Shown in pieces: positions 35,701 through 48,370 of a stretch of 64,000 bases of DNA. A model generated the notes under the pieces. The model had not been told where the DNA came from and searched no databases. It saw only the letters and a list, made by a program, of their open reading frames with translations. Numbering within the stretch: position 1 is the first letter of the stretch; the number at the start of each line of letters is the position of its first letter. Location: contig OZ038422.1 in NCBI GenBank assembly GCA_964036155.1, positions 24,451,201-24,515,200 on the forward strand. The letters are read 5' to 3'. Both the position numbers and the translations under genes were made by a program. The stretch is from Diploscapter coronatus. Its lineage: Eukaryota > Nematoda > Chromadorea > Rhabditida > Rhabditidae.

Positions 35701-38197
35701 TGAAAACGGCGATGGCAGCAGGCTCTTGAAGAGCGAATCTCATCGAAAAATATGAAAGTTAGAAGTGTGTTGGCCGACGAAAAAGTTGAAAGACTGGGGT
35801 TTCAGATAAGATGAAGTAGTATGAAGAAGAGTAGCCAGGGAGAGAAAACTATAAAATTGTCGGAGTTTGAAGAGATCACGGGGAATTTTACGACGCAGAG
35901 AAACCAGAGGAAATTAAGAGCAGCCTTTTGGTTAACTATGCGTGATTTTCCCTTCGTTCTCTCCGCTGCATTTTCAGCAGCATTTCGGTTTTCTTTGCGG
36001 TTTTTTTTTCTGCAAGGCGCAAAAATTCCCTCTTGCCGTCTCTCTAACTCGCTCTCTCTCACGTCGTGTGACTTCGATGGCAGAATGCGGAGAGGGATGA
36101 CGTGAATGCAGGAGAGCAAAAAGAATTAGAAAGAGTCAATAGAAAATTAGAGAAAATAGAAGACGACGACAGGGGAACAGAAAAAGATAGCAACACGAAA
36201 AATATTCCTCGCCTAGGCGAGAGCCGGGCGGTACGCAAAACAATCACATAGCTCCACGAAAATTGCGCTTGAATTGTCTAGGAAATGTGTGATCTTCAGT
36301 CCGAAGTGAAAACCATACGCAAAATTTGCAGCAGAGCACGAAGAAAACATCCGAAAACCTACGCACGATGCATTAGCACGTCAATATGCCTAGACGCTAA
36401 ATGAGTTTCCGAGATTGACATTCGTGGAAAAATGCTGATATCAGCATGATCGACTGATTAACTCGAATAGAGTGCTTTTTAGATTTCCGAAAATGACTCA
36501 ATGTGAGCAAAGTTATGTTCATTTTTGTGCGGCGCATTTTTTCTGCAGTCGTTTCCCATTTTATTCGACTAGTCATTTCTCAGTATTTCGATAGATAAAA
36601 ATTTGAGTCTTATTATTCATAAAACTATCAGTTTTTGCGCAGCATCATTGTAGGATTTAATCACTCAACTGCGACTCGTTATTGACTGTCGCACTTCTCT
36701 TCGTAACTTTGAATTTTTCACAATTTTCAATCTGAGAAATTTTTGAATCAATTTGTACTATCATATGCTAACATTTGGTGAAAATAGTGAACATGTGGTA
36801 GGCAAATCGATGTCGTAGTTTCAAAATCCGTTGGCGCCTTCCGGCATAAAGCCTTCATTCTCGAGATACCATGATCCATATATCGAAATTTCGCAATTTT
36901 TGAGGGCTTTGGGAGTTTCCAACTATAAAGTTTGGGGCAAAAATCCATTTATATCATACAGGAACAATTTTCCATGATTGTCAATTAGGAATCCGGCCAG
37001 ATGGGTCGGAAAAAGTGACCGAAAATTTTTAATGTATAATTCAAACGTTAATTTTGGCATTTTGGTATTTTAAATATGCTCAAGTTTGTCCAATAACGCC
37101 TTACTCCAGAAAAATTGAATCTCGGGCAAGACTAAATTTTCTGGCCACCAATGATGATTCAAGTAGAAGTAGAAACTTCACAAGATCGCCATGACAGGTA
37201 GTAAGATAAGTCAAGTAACTACAACGTGCAAAGTAATAATAAATTTTACATCTTTTAAGGAGTCGGAAAGATCAGTAAAGTTTAGATGAAAAACTTCGTA
37301 ACTACTATAACACAACGGGGCGAAACAAGTCTTTTACAGGCGAAACGACTAATTCGTATCCATAATTTTATGGTAGGAACGAGGTTCGATGAGGAAAAAC
37401 TCGGAGAAGTTAATGGTCGTGTAGAAAATGACTGTTTTGTAACGACAGAAAATGCAGAGGTTAAAACTTTCTAGGGATCATTTATGGAAACTCGGACCTA
37501 TCACGATATCTAACGAAAGTTTTGACAGATACAATATTTTATCCTACTATAATCATGTTAGAAATACTAGTTCTTCATCTTTAATCGGATTATAATTCAA
37601 TTTCAAAACCTACTCTATCTAGTCTTATCGAAATGCATATTAATTTCGACATCACAAAAATTCCTTTTTCTCGCAAAAGTACGTGCAGTCTTGTGATAAG
37701 TCTGATAACTCCCTGTGCGTAGAGTCGCTAATCACCCCGATAAATGTCGCTGCTCGCATTTTATAGTTTTTCATATTTGAAGAAGGCATTCTATGTGTGT
37801 ATGCATGCAGATGTAGAAAAGCCGATAAGACGAATCTCACAAATCTCATTCACAGCCAAAGAAGCGGCATAGAGGCATATTCCCTTATTCACACGCGATT
37901 TCTCGCCTTTTGTTTTCTTCTCGATTCAAACGAGCGAGGAATTCTTCCGAATACAAAATCTCGAGAATACAAAAATTCTCGTAACATCCTTAAAACCCAA
38001 AAATGAGCAAAATGTGCGAACTCGAAAACAATCAATTTTGAGGAGTTTAGCCTGAAGATTGAGGGTAAACAGGATATTTTGAGCATTAATACTGAGGAGT
38101 TTTGGTTCAAATTGCAAAAATTTTGAAGTTAAACCGAAGGGGTTCGAATTAAAACTCAACTTTTTGGCTAAATTAAAACATTTTGAATTTTTGTTAC
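32717..38197. other. Putative 5' intron or upstream region of ncl-1
   Basis: No coding exon is supported. If the exon at 38198-38237 is real this is a 5.5 kb first intron, otherwise it is upstream sequence. The stretch 34600-35300 is strongly purine-rich on the plus strand with repeated GAAATAG/GAAGAGAG elements. The long open frames on its minus strand (e.g. 34608-35114) are low-complexity F/S/L/P-rich translations of that bias, not proteins. Confidence 0.45.
34669..35040 (-). repeat. Cluster of dispersed-motif copies
   Basis: At least four copies or near-copies of the two-part motif on the minus strand. 34730-34755 is a full copy. 34669-34695 and 35018-35040 are close variants. 34835-34857 keeps CTCTCTTC and the 10-base gap but has a changed CTATTTC half. 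A GCATTAGAG remnant lies near 34795. Confidence 0.45.
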
Positions 38198-38237
38198 CTG
38201 TTCCAACCGATCAGCATGCCGTTGTTGTTTCTGTGGA
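38198..38237 (-). other. ncl-1: Possible 5' exon of ncl-1
   Basis: A 40-base block bounded on the minus strand by a TTTTTGTCAG acceptor and an AACAG/GTAACA donor. Spliced to the acceptor at 32716 it is open and in phase with the ncl-1 frame. It contains an ATG that would give MLIGWNREVE before the MSESE start used here. It may instead be a 5' UTR exon. Splice sites are seen; use is inferred. Confidence 0.4.
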
Positions 38238-41200
38238 CTGACAAAAATTCTATTTTGCGGTGATCTGCCGAAGTCTCACTCAAAATACTGAATGAGCGGT
38301 GGGAAGGAGGAGAAAAAATTGATACTCCCGCTGCCAAACAACGACAATAACAACGCTGATGCGATACGACAAATTGACTGACTGAAATGTGGAAATCTAA
38401 AAAGGAAAAGGTGATTTGCGCCCCGACGATAAGTTGTGATGCGATATCAGGAATGATTCAGACACTAATTGAGCCACTTCGCAACTAAATTGGAAATTAA
38501 TTGTGACGTTTCGAGGACAACTTGGAAAATTCACCCAAATTTCCTATTTTTATCAGCATCACTTCATCTCTAGATGAACTTTCCAAGAAATCCTTTCCGA
38601 GGAATGAATTAAAATTTGTCTCAAGAAGTCTCGTGAAGTACAACCTTAAAAAGCTCGCAGAGACCGAATCATTGATATTCGAAGATGTAAACAATATCGC
38701 CTGATCAAATTAATAGGTCGCAGATCAACGTTAGTGAATCAACCTATGAAAATGATAGAGTCTATATTCTTCAGCACTAGAAGGGAAAAAAGCGTAGAGG
38801 AGCTTTATTCAACGACAAAATGGCAAAATTGACGACCCCGCCCAACGTCGCTCGAAAACTCTCAGGTTTTGCGTTGAACATCGCAAATTTCACAACGCAA
38901 ACATAGGTTCAGGCAATAGAACACGTGACTTTTTTGTTGGGTAAATGCCAAAATTAGACGACAGAGGAAGAGTCGGTATGTTTATCTATAGAAAAAGGCG
39001 GAGACGCAGAAAGAATTCCAAGCCCGTTCCAAACGACCAACTGTAACGATTGCATTTGAAGTTGCAAAATAGTAACCGGTAAAATGTTTGAAGTTTGCAA
39101 TTTGCAAGAAGAAAAAATATATTTCAAACAGTGAAAATTCGCGATGTTGACAGTAATATCGAATCTGCACAAGAAGTTGAACAAATTGTATCGTTTCTTC
39201 AAGATGGTAAGGTCTCTATTTGACAATAAAAGTCTGATCAAACCGATCTTCGAAGGAGAAAATCTCGTTTTCTTCATTCAAGACATGATATCAACATCTT
39301 TCTCATCCAAGTCAATAATACCGAAGACGTATCAACCTTTTTCTAGAACCGCTTCCTTAGTCTCATGTCAGTAGGTAAACTATGTGATCCCAACTTCCTC
39401 ATCGTCGTTTTATGTAGCCTCTAGAATATTCTAGAACGTCCCAGAAATCCCCTGTCAAGTGCGAACGTAGAAGCATTGCCTGGATACGGCATGACATGTC
39501 GTCAAGTGGCTTTTTCACCGTCGTTTATGCTAATGACCAGAGATCGACGCAGACGCCTAGTTTAACGAAGCCACCATCGCGACGCGCATCGTTCTCCTAA
39601 TGGGAAATTCTCTCCTCATTCCCATCCTTCTTCCCTTTTGCACTTCTAAGCGTAAACAAAATTCCAACGACGCCGCCGTATACACAGAACGACCGGACAA
39701 ATTATATCAAGTGATAATCGGCTTGATGCATCGATACATCGATACCAGAAAATCCGTCAAGTTCAAAACTCAAACGATACTCGATTTTGCAAGAAAAACA
39801 AACGAAAAGCTATGAAACCCAGATCAAAATACATTTATTGCAATAAATCAAGCCGAAAGTTTGAATTTCGGTACGACGAAAATAATTTGTGTCGGCCAAA
39901 AATAATACCGTGGTAAGAGGGTTAATCGAATCATCGAGAATATATGCGAGACGAGAGGGTTTCGAGTCGCTCTCGATGCGTATTTTCTGACAAAAATGCT
40001 AAAAATACAAATGTTCGACCCGAAAAGAGTAATGTATAGTTAGTTAAGAAGCGCAAACAAGCGCTCGGTGCACCACAGCTGAACCGAAAGAAAACAGTTT
40101 TGTCGGAGAAAGAGAAGAGGAAAAGAAAACGAGTTAGAGAAAAAGAATTGTTGAACTGGTTTCTAGCAGAAGCACAGATCTAACGTTCTAGAATAGGGTC
40201 GCAAAGACGGCTGGAAATACGCAATTTCAGATTTGTGATTTCAAAGTCTATATTACGAAATATACGAACGCACCCTATATGGTTAGTTATAATTGCGCAG
40301 CAGTAACAGAACAACGATATTAAGGCATAAATTGTGAAATATAATGGGAGAGGGGAAAGATTGATCTCTCCTTCTTCATTCAAGCGCTCGCATACCAAAA
40401 CCTGCTCGCATTCATGAAGTCTCTCCCCATCTTCCTAGTGAGTCTCTCTAGAAACTCTCAAAGTCTAGCACTATTTCCTCGATTTTCTTTGATCCTCTCA
40501 AAAAGTAAGCCTATTTTCCAGCCGTTTTCCTGAAACTGAGTCGTCTGTGTTGGCGTTTTTTTGTCGACGAACGTTTTTGCTTTTGCGCGTTCTTTCGGCT
40601 TCTGGAGGCATTCTCTAATTCTCTCATTTTCCCGTAATCTATAGCGTTTTATTTTCCTCCCATCCCGAACAGGTATTGCGCGAGCGATGATTCCGTGAAA
40701 TTGAAATCGAACGTGGAAAAAAGATTCGAAATTTTCGAGAAACGCCAAATAATTATGGTGAATCGATTATTTTTCAGGGAAATCCATAGGGATCATGCCA
40801 TTTTTGGAGAGAAACTAGCCTCTTTGATCGAAAAATTTTCTACGACATAGAAAAAGCTTCTTGACATGGTAAAGTTAATAGATAGAGAGAAGAATGCAAT
40901 AAAGTGAATTTTTGAGAGAATTTCAAGAAGCTTTAAAAGGCCTTTTATCACGCACTTTGAAAGGATAGAGTCTATCTTCTCGAGGCGCAACAAAACACGT
41001 TTCAATTCTCTAATCATTCATTCTTTTTTGCACTTGTTTTGCCCGCTTCTAGCTGCCCAGAGAAAAATGGAGAAATAGCGATTTTCAACAAAGAAATGTG
41101 AGAGACAAAAAGGAGCAGAAAAGTTTAGCTTTTCGTTGAATTTTGAGAGAGAAAAAGATAAATATAAAAACTTAGAGAGTGGCGTTTCTCATAAAATCTA

Positions 41201-44200
41201 AAGAGAGAAAAAGAAAACGGACAGCTTTGATCATGTGCCTTTATGCCTTTCGGCCATATTCTTTTTCTTTTCGTTCTCTTTATTTCACGCGATATTTCGC
41301 CTATTCTCTAGTTTCCAATAGGGAATCTGTTATTGTGTGCATTGGACAGTGCAATGCACACGTTCACTTCTTTTGCAATGTGCAAACTGTGCGTCGAATT
41401 AAAGAGAGAAGCTCACATGAAATATCTATTAGATTGAAATTGAGCTGGATTAATGCACTTTCAAAGATTATTGCTGGAAAACGGGATTGTTATTGTTGCA
41501 GGAGAAGGATGTAAACAGAACAAAATAAAGGTGGTACGAAATGGTACAAAATAAAAGTTGAAACTTTGAAACGAACTTCAACTCTTATTAAACTAAGAAG
41601 TTGAAACTTCATGGAAAGATTGAGAAATTTTACGATGTAAAGAAGGAAAACTTCGAATCCAAATTAACTTTTCTGAAGTTCGAAGGTAGGGTTTGAATAC
41701 TTTTTAAAGTGGTTAAGAGAAAAATTTTTAGAGTTAAAAATTGAAAATCATCCAATTCGCGTCGTGGCTTTGCCCGCTTTTATATGCTCAGCGAATGAAA
41801 TGGTTTCTCATCTCTAAACAAATTGATTCGCAATTCGAATGAGTCCTTCCCTTCCTCTGTGGTGTAGTGAGAAAAGCATCCTAAAGTGCTATGTGATATG
41901 CAAACACCGACCAAATTCACTCTCAACATGTGTAGAAAGAACATGAAATTCGCATCTATTACATGATGGAATAGTCTAAAAATTAGGGTGTTGAAGAAAA
42001 TGTTTCGAACTAATTTGGCGTTGTTGTTCTTGTTATGATAAATTTTCAGGACACTTTATCTGACCTAAAATATATTTCGAAAATCTACCAGGGTTGGTAC
42101 AAGTTTTTGCAAATTAATCCTAGCGCCGTTTCTCTAGTTTAATAGCAATTAAAAACACATTTCGAAAGCGAACTTTGCCAGTTTGATAATCACAAACAAA
42201 TTTATAGAAATGTGTTGTTTTGAATGTTCTAACTTTCAGCAAGGTGTTTTCATCGATAATTAGTACAATTTCTCCGTTCGTAAATATAAATTCGATTTGC
42301 CCGTGGCATTATGCGGCTCTGTGTCACCGGTGAGTTAGCCATATTGGACGAAAAATACTGTGGAAAAGAGAAAATGGCGAGAAGTTTGAGCAAAGTGCGC
42401 GCCATTTGTACAAATCAAACGCGAATCAACAACAATACCATTTTCGATAGGGAGATTCTGACCAAATTTCGACTTGGGAATTGCTTTCGTTTCATGGTTC
42501 GTGCTTTTACAATTCCTCTTGTTGAGAAAGGGAAATTGGGGCAGAGATTGCATTGTACGAAATGGCTAGACCGTTGAAGGAAAATTTATGCAGGAAAGGA
42601 TATTGGTTAGGGAAAGGAAGGGAACTACGGGTTTATAATTTTTGTAGTGATTTTTATCGGACAATGGACTGTTATCAGATCTCGTCATCAAGTGAGAAAA
42701 AACGACGAATGATCATGATTTTATGATGTAAATATATCGCGTGAAAATCTCCAAAATAAAAAATCATGAAAAATATGAAGTCGAAGAAAATCTTCAAAGT
42801 CAAGAAAAACGGTAAGATTTGAAAAATGACTAACTGATGACTCCGACTCGGAATGTCGATGGGTTGCGAGACGGCATGATTCGTGAATGAAAGTGCCATT
42901 TCCGAGTAGAAGAGGAACGCAACAAACGAGAAGACGATAACAACAACAATGAAGGAGTAGTAATGAGGAATTGGGAATGATTCAAGAAATCATGATTTCA
43001 GACTTATTTTTGATGTAAGCTAATTTTTGCCCAAGACTTGAAAAAAGATTTTCTCCCTCAATCTGCATTTTCCTTTGCGTTTCTAGTAGAACATGGATTT
43101 TTCAGTGGTTTTCTTGATGTATAAAATATTCAAAGATTCGACGAATTTGCGCTTTTTTCATTTGTATTACGAAAGTGAAATGGCTAGATTCGATTGGATG
43201 GTGGTGAAAGCTTTCCGAAAGAATGAATCGGTTGAACGATCAGTGAAACGAAACGAGATGAGGCGACAAATTATTCGTTTCATATGCATAGCCCGGATTA
43301 TGAGGGAAATGTCGTAGATTTCAATGGAAGATAACTTCCTGCCAAACCCCGATATATTTTTATTTCCTAGAATATCGATTTTCACGATCCCCTTAAATCA
43401 TACAATTTACAAGAATTATCTCGCTTCGAGATCTTTGTAATTTTAGAAACAGAAAATTTGATGCACGATTAGGAAATGAGTTTCTCATTCATTGATGAGA
43501 AATCAGTCTTGGTCACTCAATCTTGCTAATGAGACGAGATAGTGATGCGTCAGGCTTTGTAATCGCGAAAAAATCGTTGAAAAAGTTATTTGTGGGCGAA
43601 TTTGACCTCTAGATAGTTGAGCATCAAGTCAAGTTGGTCGAAATAAAACCTCTACTTTTTTCCTTCAAGTAAAAAAACTGGTCCTGGGTAATTAAAGTTA
43701 AGGAAGATATATTCTAAATTTATTGTCGTGTGATGTTTAACTTTGGTCGCCTCAGGAAGAAAAAACATCAATTGCTCCTATTCTTGCTGTAATCAACGCA
43801 TCAACGTGTGACTCTTCTGCCCAGCGGAGAAGTTTTTCGTTTGCCGTCGAAAAAGTCGCCTGCGCTGTTTTTGCCGTATGCTGGTGAAAAATGAACGCTC
43901 ACTGAATGCGAAAAGAGAGGAGGGGGGAAGGCAGCAGCGGAAAACAATGAGAGCGAAAAGATATCGAACCGTGGCGAAATAACAAAATATAAAAACCATG
44001 AGGAATGGGCTGGCCTGGCATGGCCCGGGCCAAGGGTCTGGATTGACAAAAAAACGCGGATCGATGTTCCACTAGCCATTCCACAAGAACTGCCCCGAAT
44101 TTCGGACGAAACTTTGGAGAAATCAAAAATCACACTCGGGGAAGTATCGGGATTACGAAAATTTTGTGATTGTCAAGGAAAACTTATAAAGAGTATTCTA

Positions 44201-46360
44201 GCAATAGAAAGTTAGCTAGAGCTTTAAGAAGTTATTTTTTTTATCAGAAAGAACGATTTTGCTCATTATCAGTCTGGTCTGAGAGCTATCGTCAAAATAT
44301 GCACATTGTGAGGTCTGTTTAGGTTGATCAAAACATAGTTTTTAAGAGAATAACAAATTTGGTAGAGATATCACTTCAGGATGAATGATATTTTCATGGG
44401 AATTTTTAGAAGAAGCATATTAAGCAGGGATACCAACTTTGGCAAAAGTATCGTTTTTGAACCATTTATCATACCTGAAGAAGTTATTATGCCATTCGAA
44501 GGAGAGAGATGACATGCTTGAAATCGTCGTGCTTGATTGTAAGGGAATGCGATCGAAGTCGATGTGGCCGGTCGTTAATTCAAAGTCCGAGAATCGCTTT
44601 ACCGAGTAGGCAGAGGCTTCTAGAAAGTCTAGAATTTTGCGAGAATCGACGAACATGCGCGAATGGACCCGACAAACATAGCGAAAACGATCATGGAAAG
44701 GGGCGGAGTCTCAATTATGCGAAATTATGCAAATCAAATGCAGGGAAACGATCTGTGCAGAAAAGAATGCGATTGATTGGGTGTAAAGTCGATTTTATCA
44801 AACACGTCGAAAATGTTTGTGTTTGAATTTTGGAGAATAAAAGGGCAAGCGCTGTTTATTGCGAAATTTATAAGCTGAGAAATTTGGCTTGGATAGTAAA
44901 AATGGTGCAAATCGGGAGATTTTTGAAATTTTGAAAACTGCTTCTTTCGGAATAATTCGAAATTTCAAACCATAAAGTCTGTATCAGGCCAAAGGTGGAT
45001 CGAATCAAAGAAAGAGCTCGAAATTGATAGAGCAAAAGTAAGCTCGGAGAAATAGTTCGAGAATTCGAGAGGCCTAAAGAATCAGGGATGCAAAAACGAT
45101 AATAACAAAGAAAAAGTCGAATAATCTATTGCCATGATGGAGTGGGGAGAAAAAATGCCACCGATGCAAAATCGCACTCCTTATCAAACGAAACGAATAC
45201 CCTCCAAATAGAAATATGATAGGGAGATATTCCAGACGGCTTTAAAAATGCGTTTTAACATGGAAACAAATATTTTCTCAGTCTTATCATACAAAAGTGA
45301 ATGAAGTGCTCTCTACGTATTTGCAAATCTCTAGATCACAAGACCTCCCCCTATCATACTGTTTTTCCGAGCTCTCCGAAAATTTTATGGAATCCACTCA
45401 GTCATGTCCATTAACGAGCGCAAGCCACGCCTTCTTTACTCCCAAAATACGTGTATCGCGAAGACCATTTTCCAGACGGTGTGGAATCCTTCTCGCCTTC
45501 CGTCTCTTTCTCTCACTTGAAAAAGAAAACAAACTTTCTCGTCTGTATTGAAGCATGGGTTCAGGATAATATAATTTATATTGCGTGAAAAAGCAAGGAG
45601 TCAACTAATGGTAACCAAAAGGCGTCTAACATCGAGGTACGGTAATACACGTCTGATACGCCCACCCAAATCTGCAAAAGCTTCACATGCAAAGGGCCTT
45701 CGTTAATGAGCATGACTGAGTGGAATCAAAATTTTTCACCTGAAATTTGTAAGTGGAGTTAAGAGAATTTTTTTCAAAAATCTTATCATGTGATCATATA
45801 TGCTAAATATATAAGCATATAGACAAAGAAGTCCATTTTAAATACGACATACCCATTTTTTACTTTATTCTTGATACTTTCTTGCCCTCCTTATCAGGAT
45901 TGTTTATTCGCGAAGGGAAATATCAACTCAGCGAAATTTCGAAACCCGCTGATAAGCGAAGTTTCCAAATTTTCTTAGGAAACTTGTGATTTCTTGGGAA
46001 TTCAATCCGAAAAATTGACCAAATCTAAGTGTCCATCGGACAATTTTTCTCCCAGTCGACTTTTTTCGTCGATTCAGACGGGAAAAATCGTGGATTCAAC
46101 CGAAAATTGAGTGTGTGTTGCGAAACAGGGAAATATTTTTGGAAATCGAGAGAAGTTGAGAAATTTGAAAAAAGTGAAAATAGAGATGCATTGGAGAGAT
46201 AGAAGTCGGGAAACGGCACTTGCAAAAAACACCTCTGGCAGAGAGACGATTTGTCTTCTTGCCCGCTTTTTACAAGTTCACTTCGCCGATCTCGGACGCA
46301 TTATAATTCAGGATAAGTCGGGCAAAGTCTAGTACGAAAAAAACACGGATTTTCGTGAAA

Positions 46361-46586
46361 ATAGCACGAGAAAATAAGAGATCTTGGTGAAAAAGTCGAA
46401 AATAGCACTGAAATTCAAGAGAGAGGCAAAGAAAAAAGCGCGAACATGCAAAAAAACGATTCGGCAGCAGTAACAATGCAGTAAATAGAAATGTGGAACG
46501 CATGTATCAGTTAGAGAAGCAGAAAATGGAGAAATAGTATGCGAAAAGAAAAATAATAGGTAAAATAGCATTCAAATCGAAGAGAA
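46361..46586 (-). repeat. Second cluster of dispersed-motif copies
   Basis: Minus-strand CTATTTT/CTATTTC elements at about 46361, 46398-46425, 46533 and 46562-46586. The second and fourth carry the CTCTCTT or CTCTTC partner at a 10-base gap. Confidence 0.45.
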
Positions 46587-48268
46587 TTTGATAGATGACG
46601 CAAAAAGTCATGGGATAGAAGAGAAGCTATAGAACGAAAAACGCGAAATGCAATATCGGGGTCGAGAATTTGCAGATCAACTTTTAGTCGGGGCAGATTT
46701 TCGGAAATTGCGAAAAAAAAAGTGGGAAAAATTGAAATTTTGGGGATTTGTAATTTTTTATGAAAAATATTTGTTGCCTAAAGATGCTATCTTGGCTAAA
46801 GATGTTGGTTGAAAACTTTGCAAGAAAGTTGAAAATTCAATGAAACCGTCGAAAATGAACATGAAATTCAATCTCGGTTTTTTTCGTCGTCGTTTTAACT
46901 GAGCGAGAAATAGCCGTTTGCGTGAGTGTTTGAAAAGATGAAAAGAAGATTTGAGATTTACGAATGGACTGTAAATAAAAAGTCGAAAGAGATAGTTTAC
47001 AAAGCCTAAAAGCTGTGCTGTATTTTCAAATTAAAAGGAAAACGATTTGAAATTGATCCGTCCTAGAGGAATTTTTAGAAATAACGATCAAAAAGCAGGT
47101 TTTTTTTTTAATAATTTTCCCACTTTTTTATGGTCTTTCGATACGAAACAACTATTCCATGTACGTTTGAATGAGATCTAAAGATGATTATAGTCAGAAA
47201 GATCATTTGTGATATGGGGACGGAATTTCTTCTTCTGAAAAAATCTAAATGGACTCATCGATAGACGAAAACTATTTATTTATATGTCCCGTTTTTGACG
47301 AGAAATTTAATCCCAAACTTTTGTTAAGCGACAGTAAATAAGCGAAAATTCGTGTACAAATATGAAATTGATATCATTTTTAAATGAAAAATTCTATAGA
47401 ATTTTTGATGAAAAACCGCAAGAATCATGTTACCTTTGTACAAAAGAAAATCGAAAGGGCAAAGGTAGATGTTTGAAAGATTGAAAAAGTGACTACATTT
47501 TTGCGTGGCGTCTTGAAGAGAAATGCAAAATACGTGAAAAGCGAAAATCATATGTTTTGATTATTCACATACGATTCAGAAAATTGGGGCAAAAATAGGA
47601 AAATATTGAAAAATCGATCCATTCCTGTTAGGCTGATACTTTTGTATACATTGCATAGGCCTATAATATATATGAGGTCACCAGAAGCCATCTTGTACTC
47701 TGCTTACTTTTCCACCAGACAATAATGACTAGAAAACATAATTGAATTCTAGAATAATTTTTTAGTATTTAAAAATTTTATTCGGACCAATAATAATTGC
47801 ATTAAATTTTCAATTTCGTATAAATCTATCCTGAGCACTTAGATGTATGGTCAAATTTAAATAGTGAATCTTGAAAACATCAAATTTGACAATACTAATA
47901 AAATTTTGAGTGAAAATTTGAATCAATTGGTTTTAGAAATCTTAGAAATTACAAATTTAAAATTCAATTATGAGCCGTACAATATGGCAAATCGAGATCA
48001 TCAAAATTGTTCGAAAAGTTCAATAAAATTCGAGCACCGTGAGCAATATCACAGAGATTCTTTGAAGGTTAAATTATAATTTCAGACATACATTTTGGCA
48101 GCAATTTTGAGAGAAGAAAACGATCCTTTAAATATCGGCATGAGAAAATATATCCTATCATCGAATTCAGAAATAAGAGAAATTTTGAGGATTTGAGTTA
48201 ATGATTTTAGAACTTTAAGAAATCTAACGACTAGAATCTATGCCAGAGTTGGTTCACTGATTGAATAT

Positions 48269-48274
48269 TTTATT
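48269..48274 (-). terminator. Poly(A) signal for gar-2
   Basis: AATAAA on the minus strand about 100 bases after the gar-2 stop codon, a normal worm 3' UTR length. Confidence 0.6.
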
Positions 48275-48370
48275 TAATTTGAAACCATTCCTGGATCAAT
48301 AAATCGAGAGTTTAATTCAATATGAAAAAAAGTGAAACCTAAAAATATTCTTTCAGCTTCAATCCGAACT

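Larger units (their letters stand above)
38238..48370. other. Ten-kilobase region without a supported gene
   Basis: No exon set with family similarity or phased splice sites was found on either strand. The composition alternates between AT-rich and purine-rich blocks, with copies of the GAAATAG motif (45049-45073, 46361-46586). Isolated open frames (e.g. 39144-39374 plus, 42311-42577 plus) have no recognisable domain. It may hold distal promoter sequence for ncl-1, non-coding RNAs, or nothing selected. Confidence 0.45.

Noticed and set aside
39144..39374. 76-codon plus-strand open frame
   Set aside because: No recognisable family and an internal donor-like site leads nowhere; treated as chance.
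42820..42890. Possible extra 5' exon of ncl-1 or a short ORF (MALSFTNHAV)
   Set aside because: The candidate donor reads CAG/TTAGTC, not GT or GC, and no phased partner was found.
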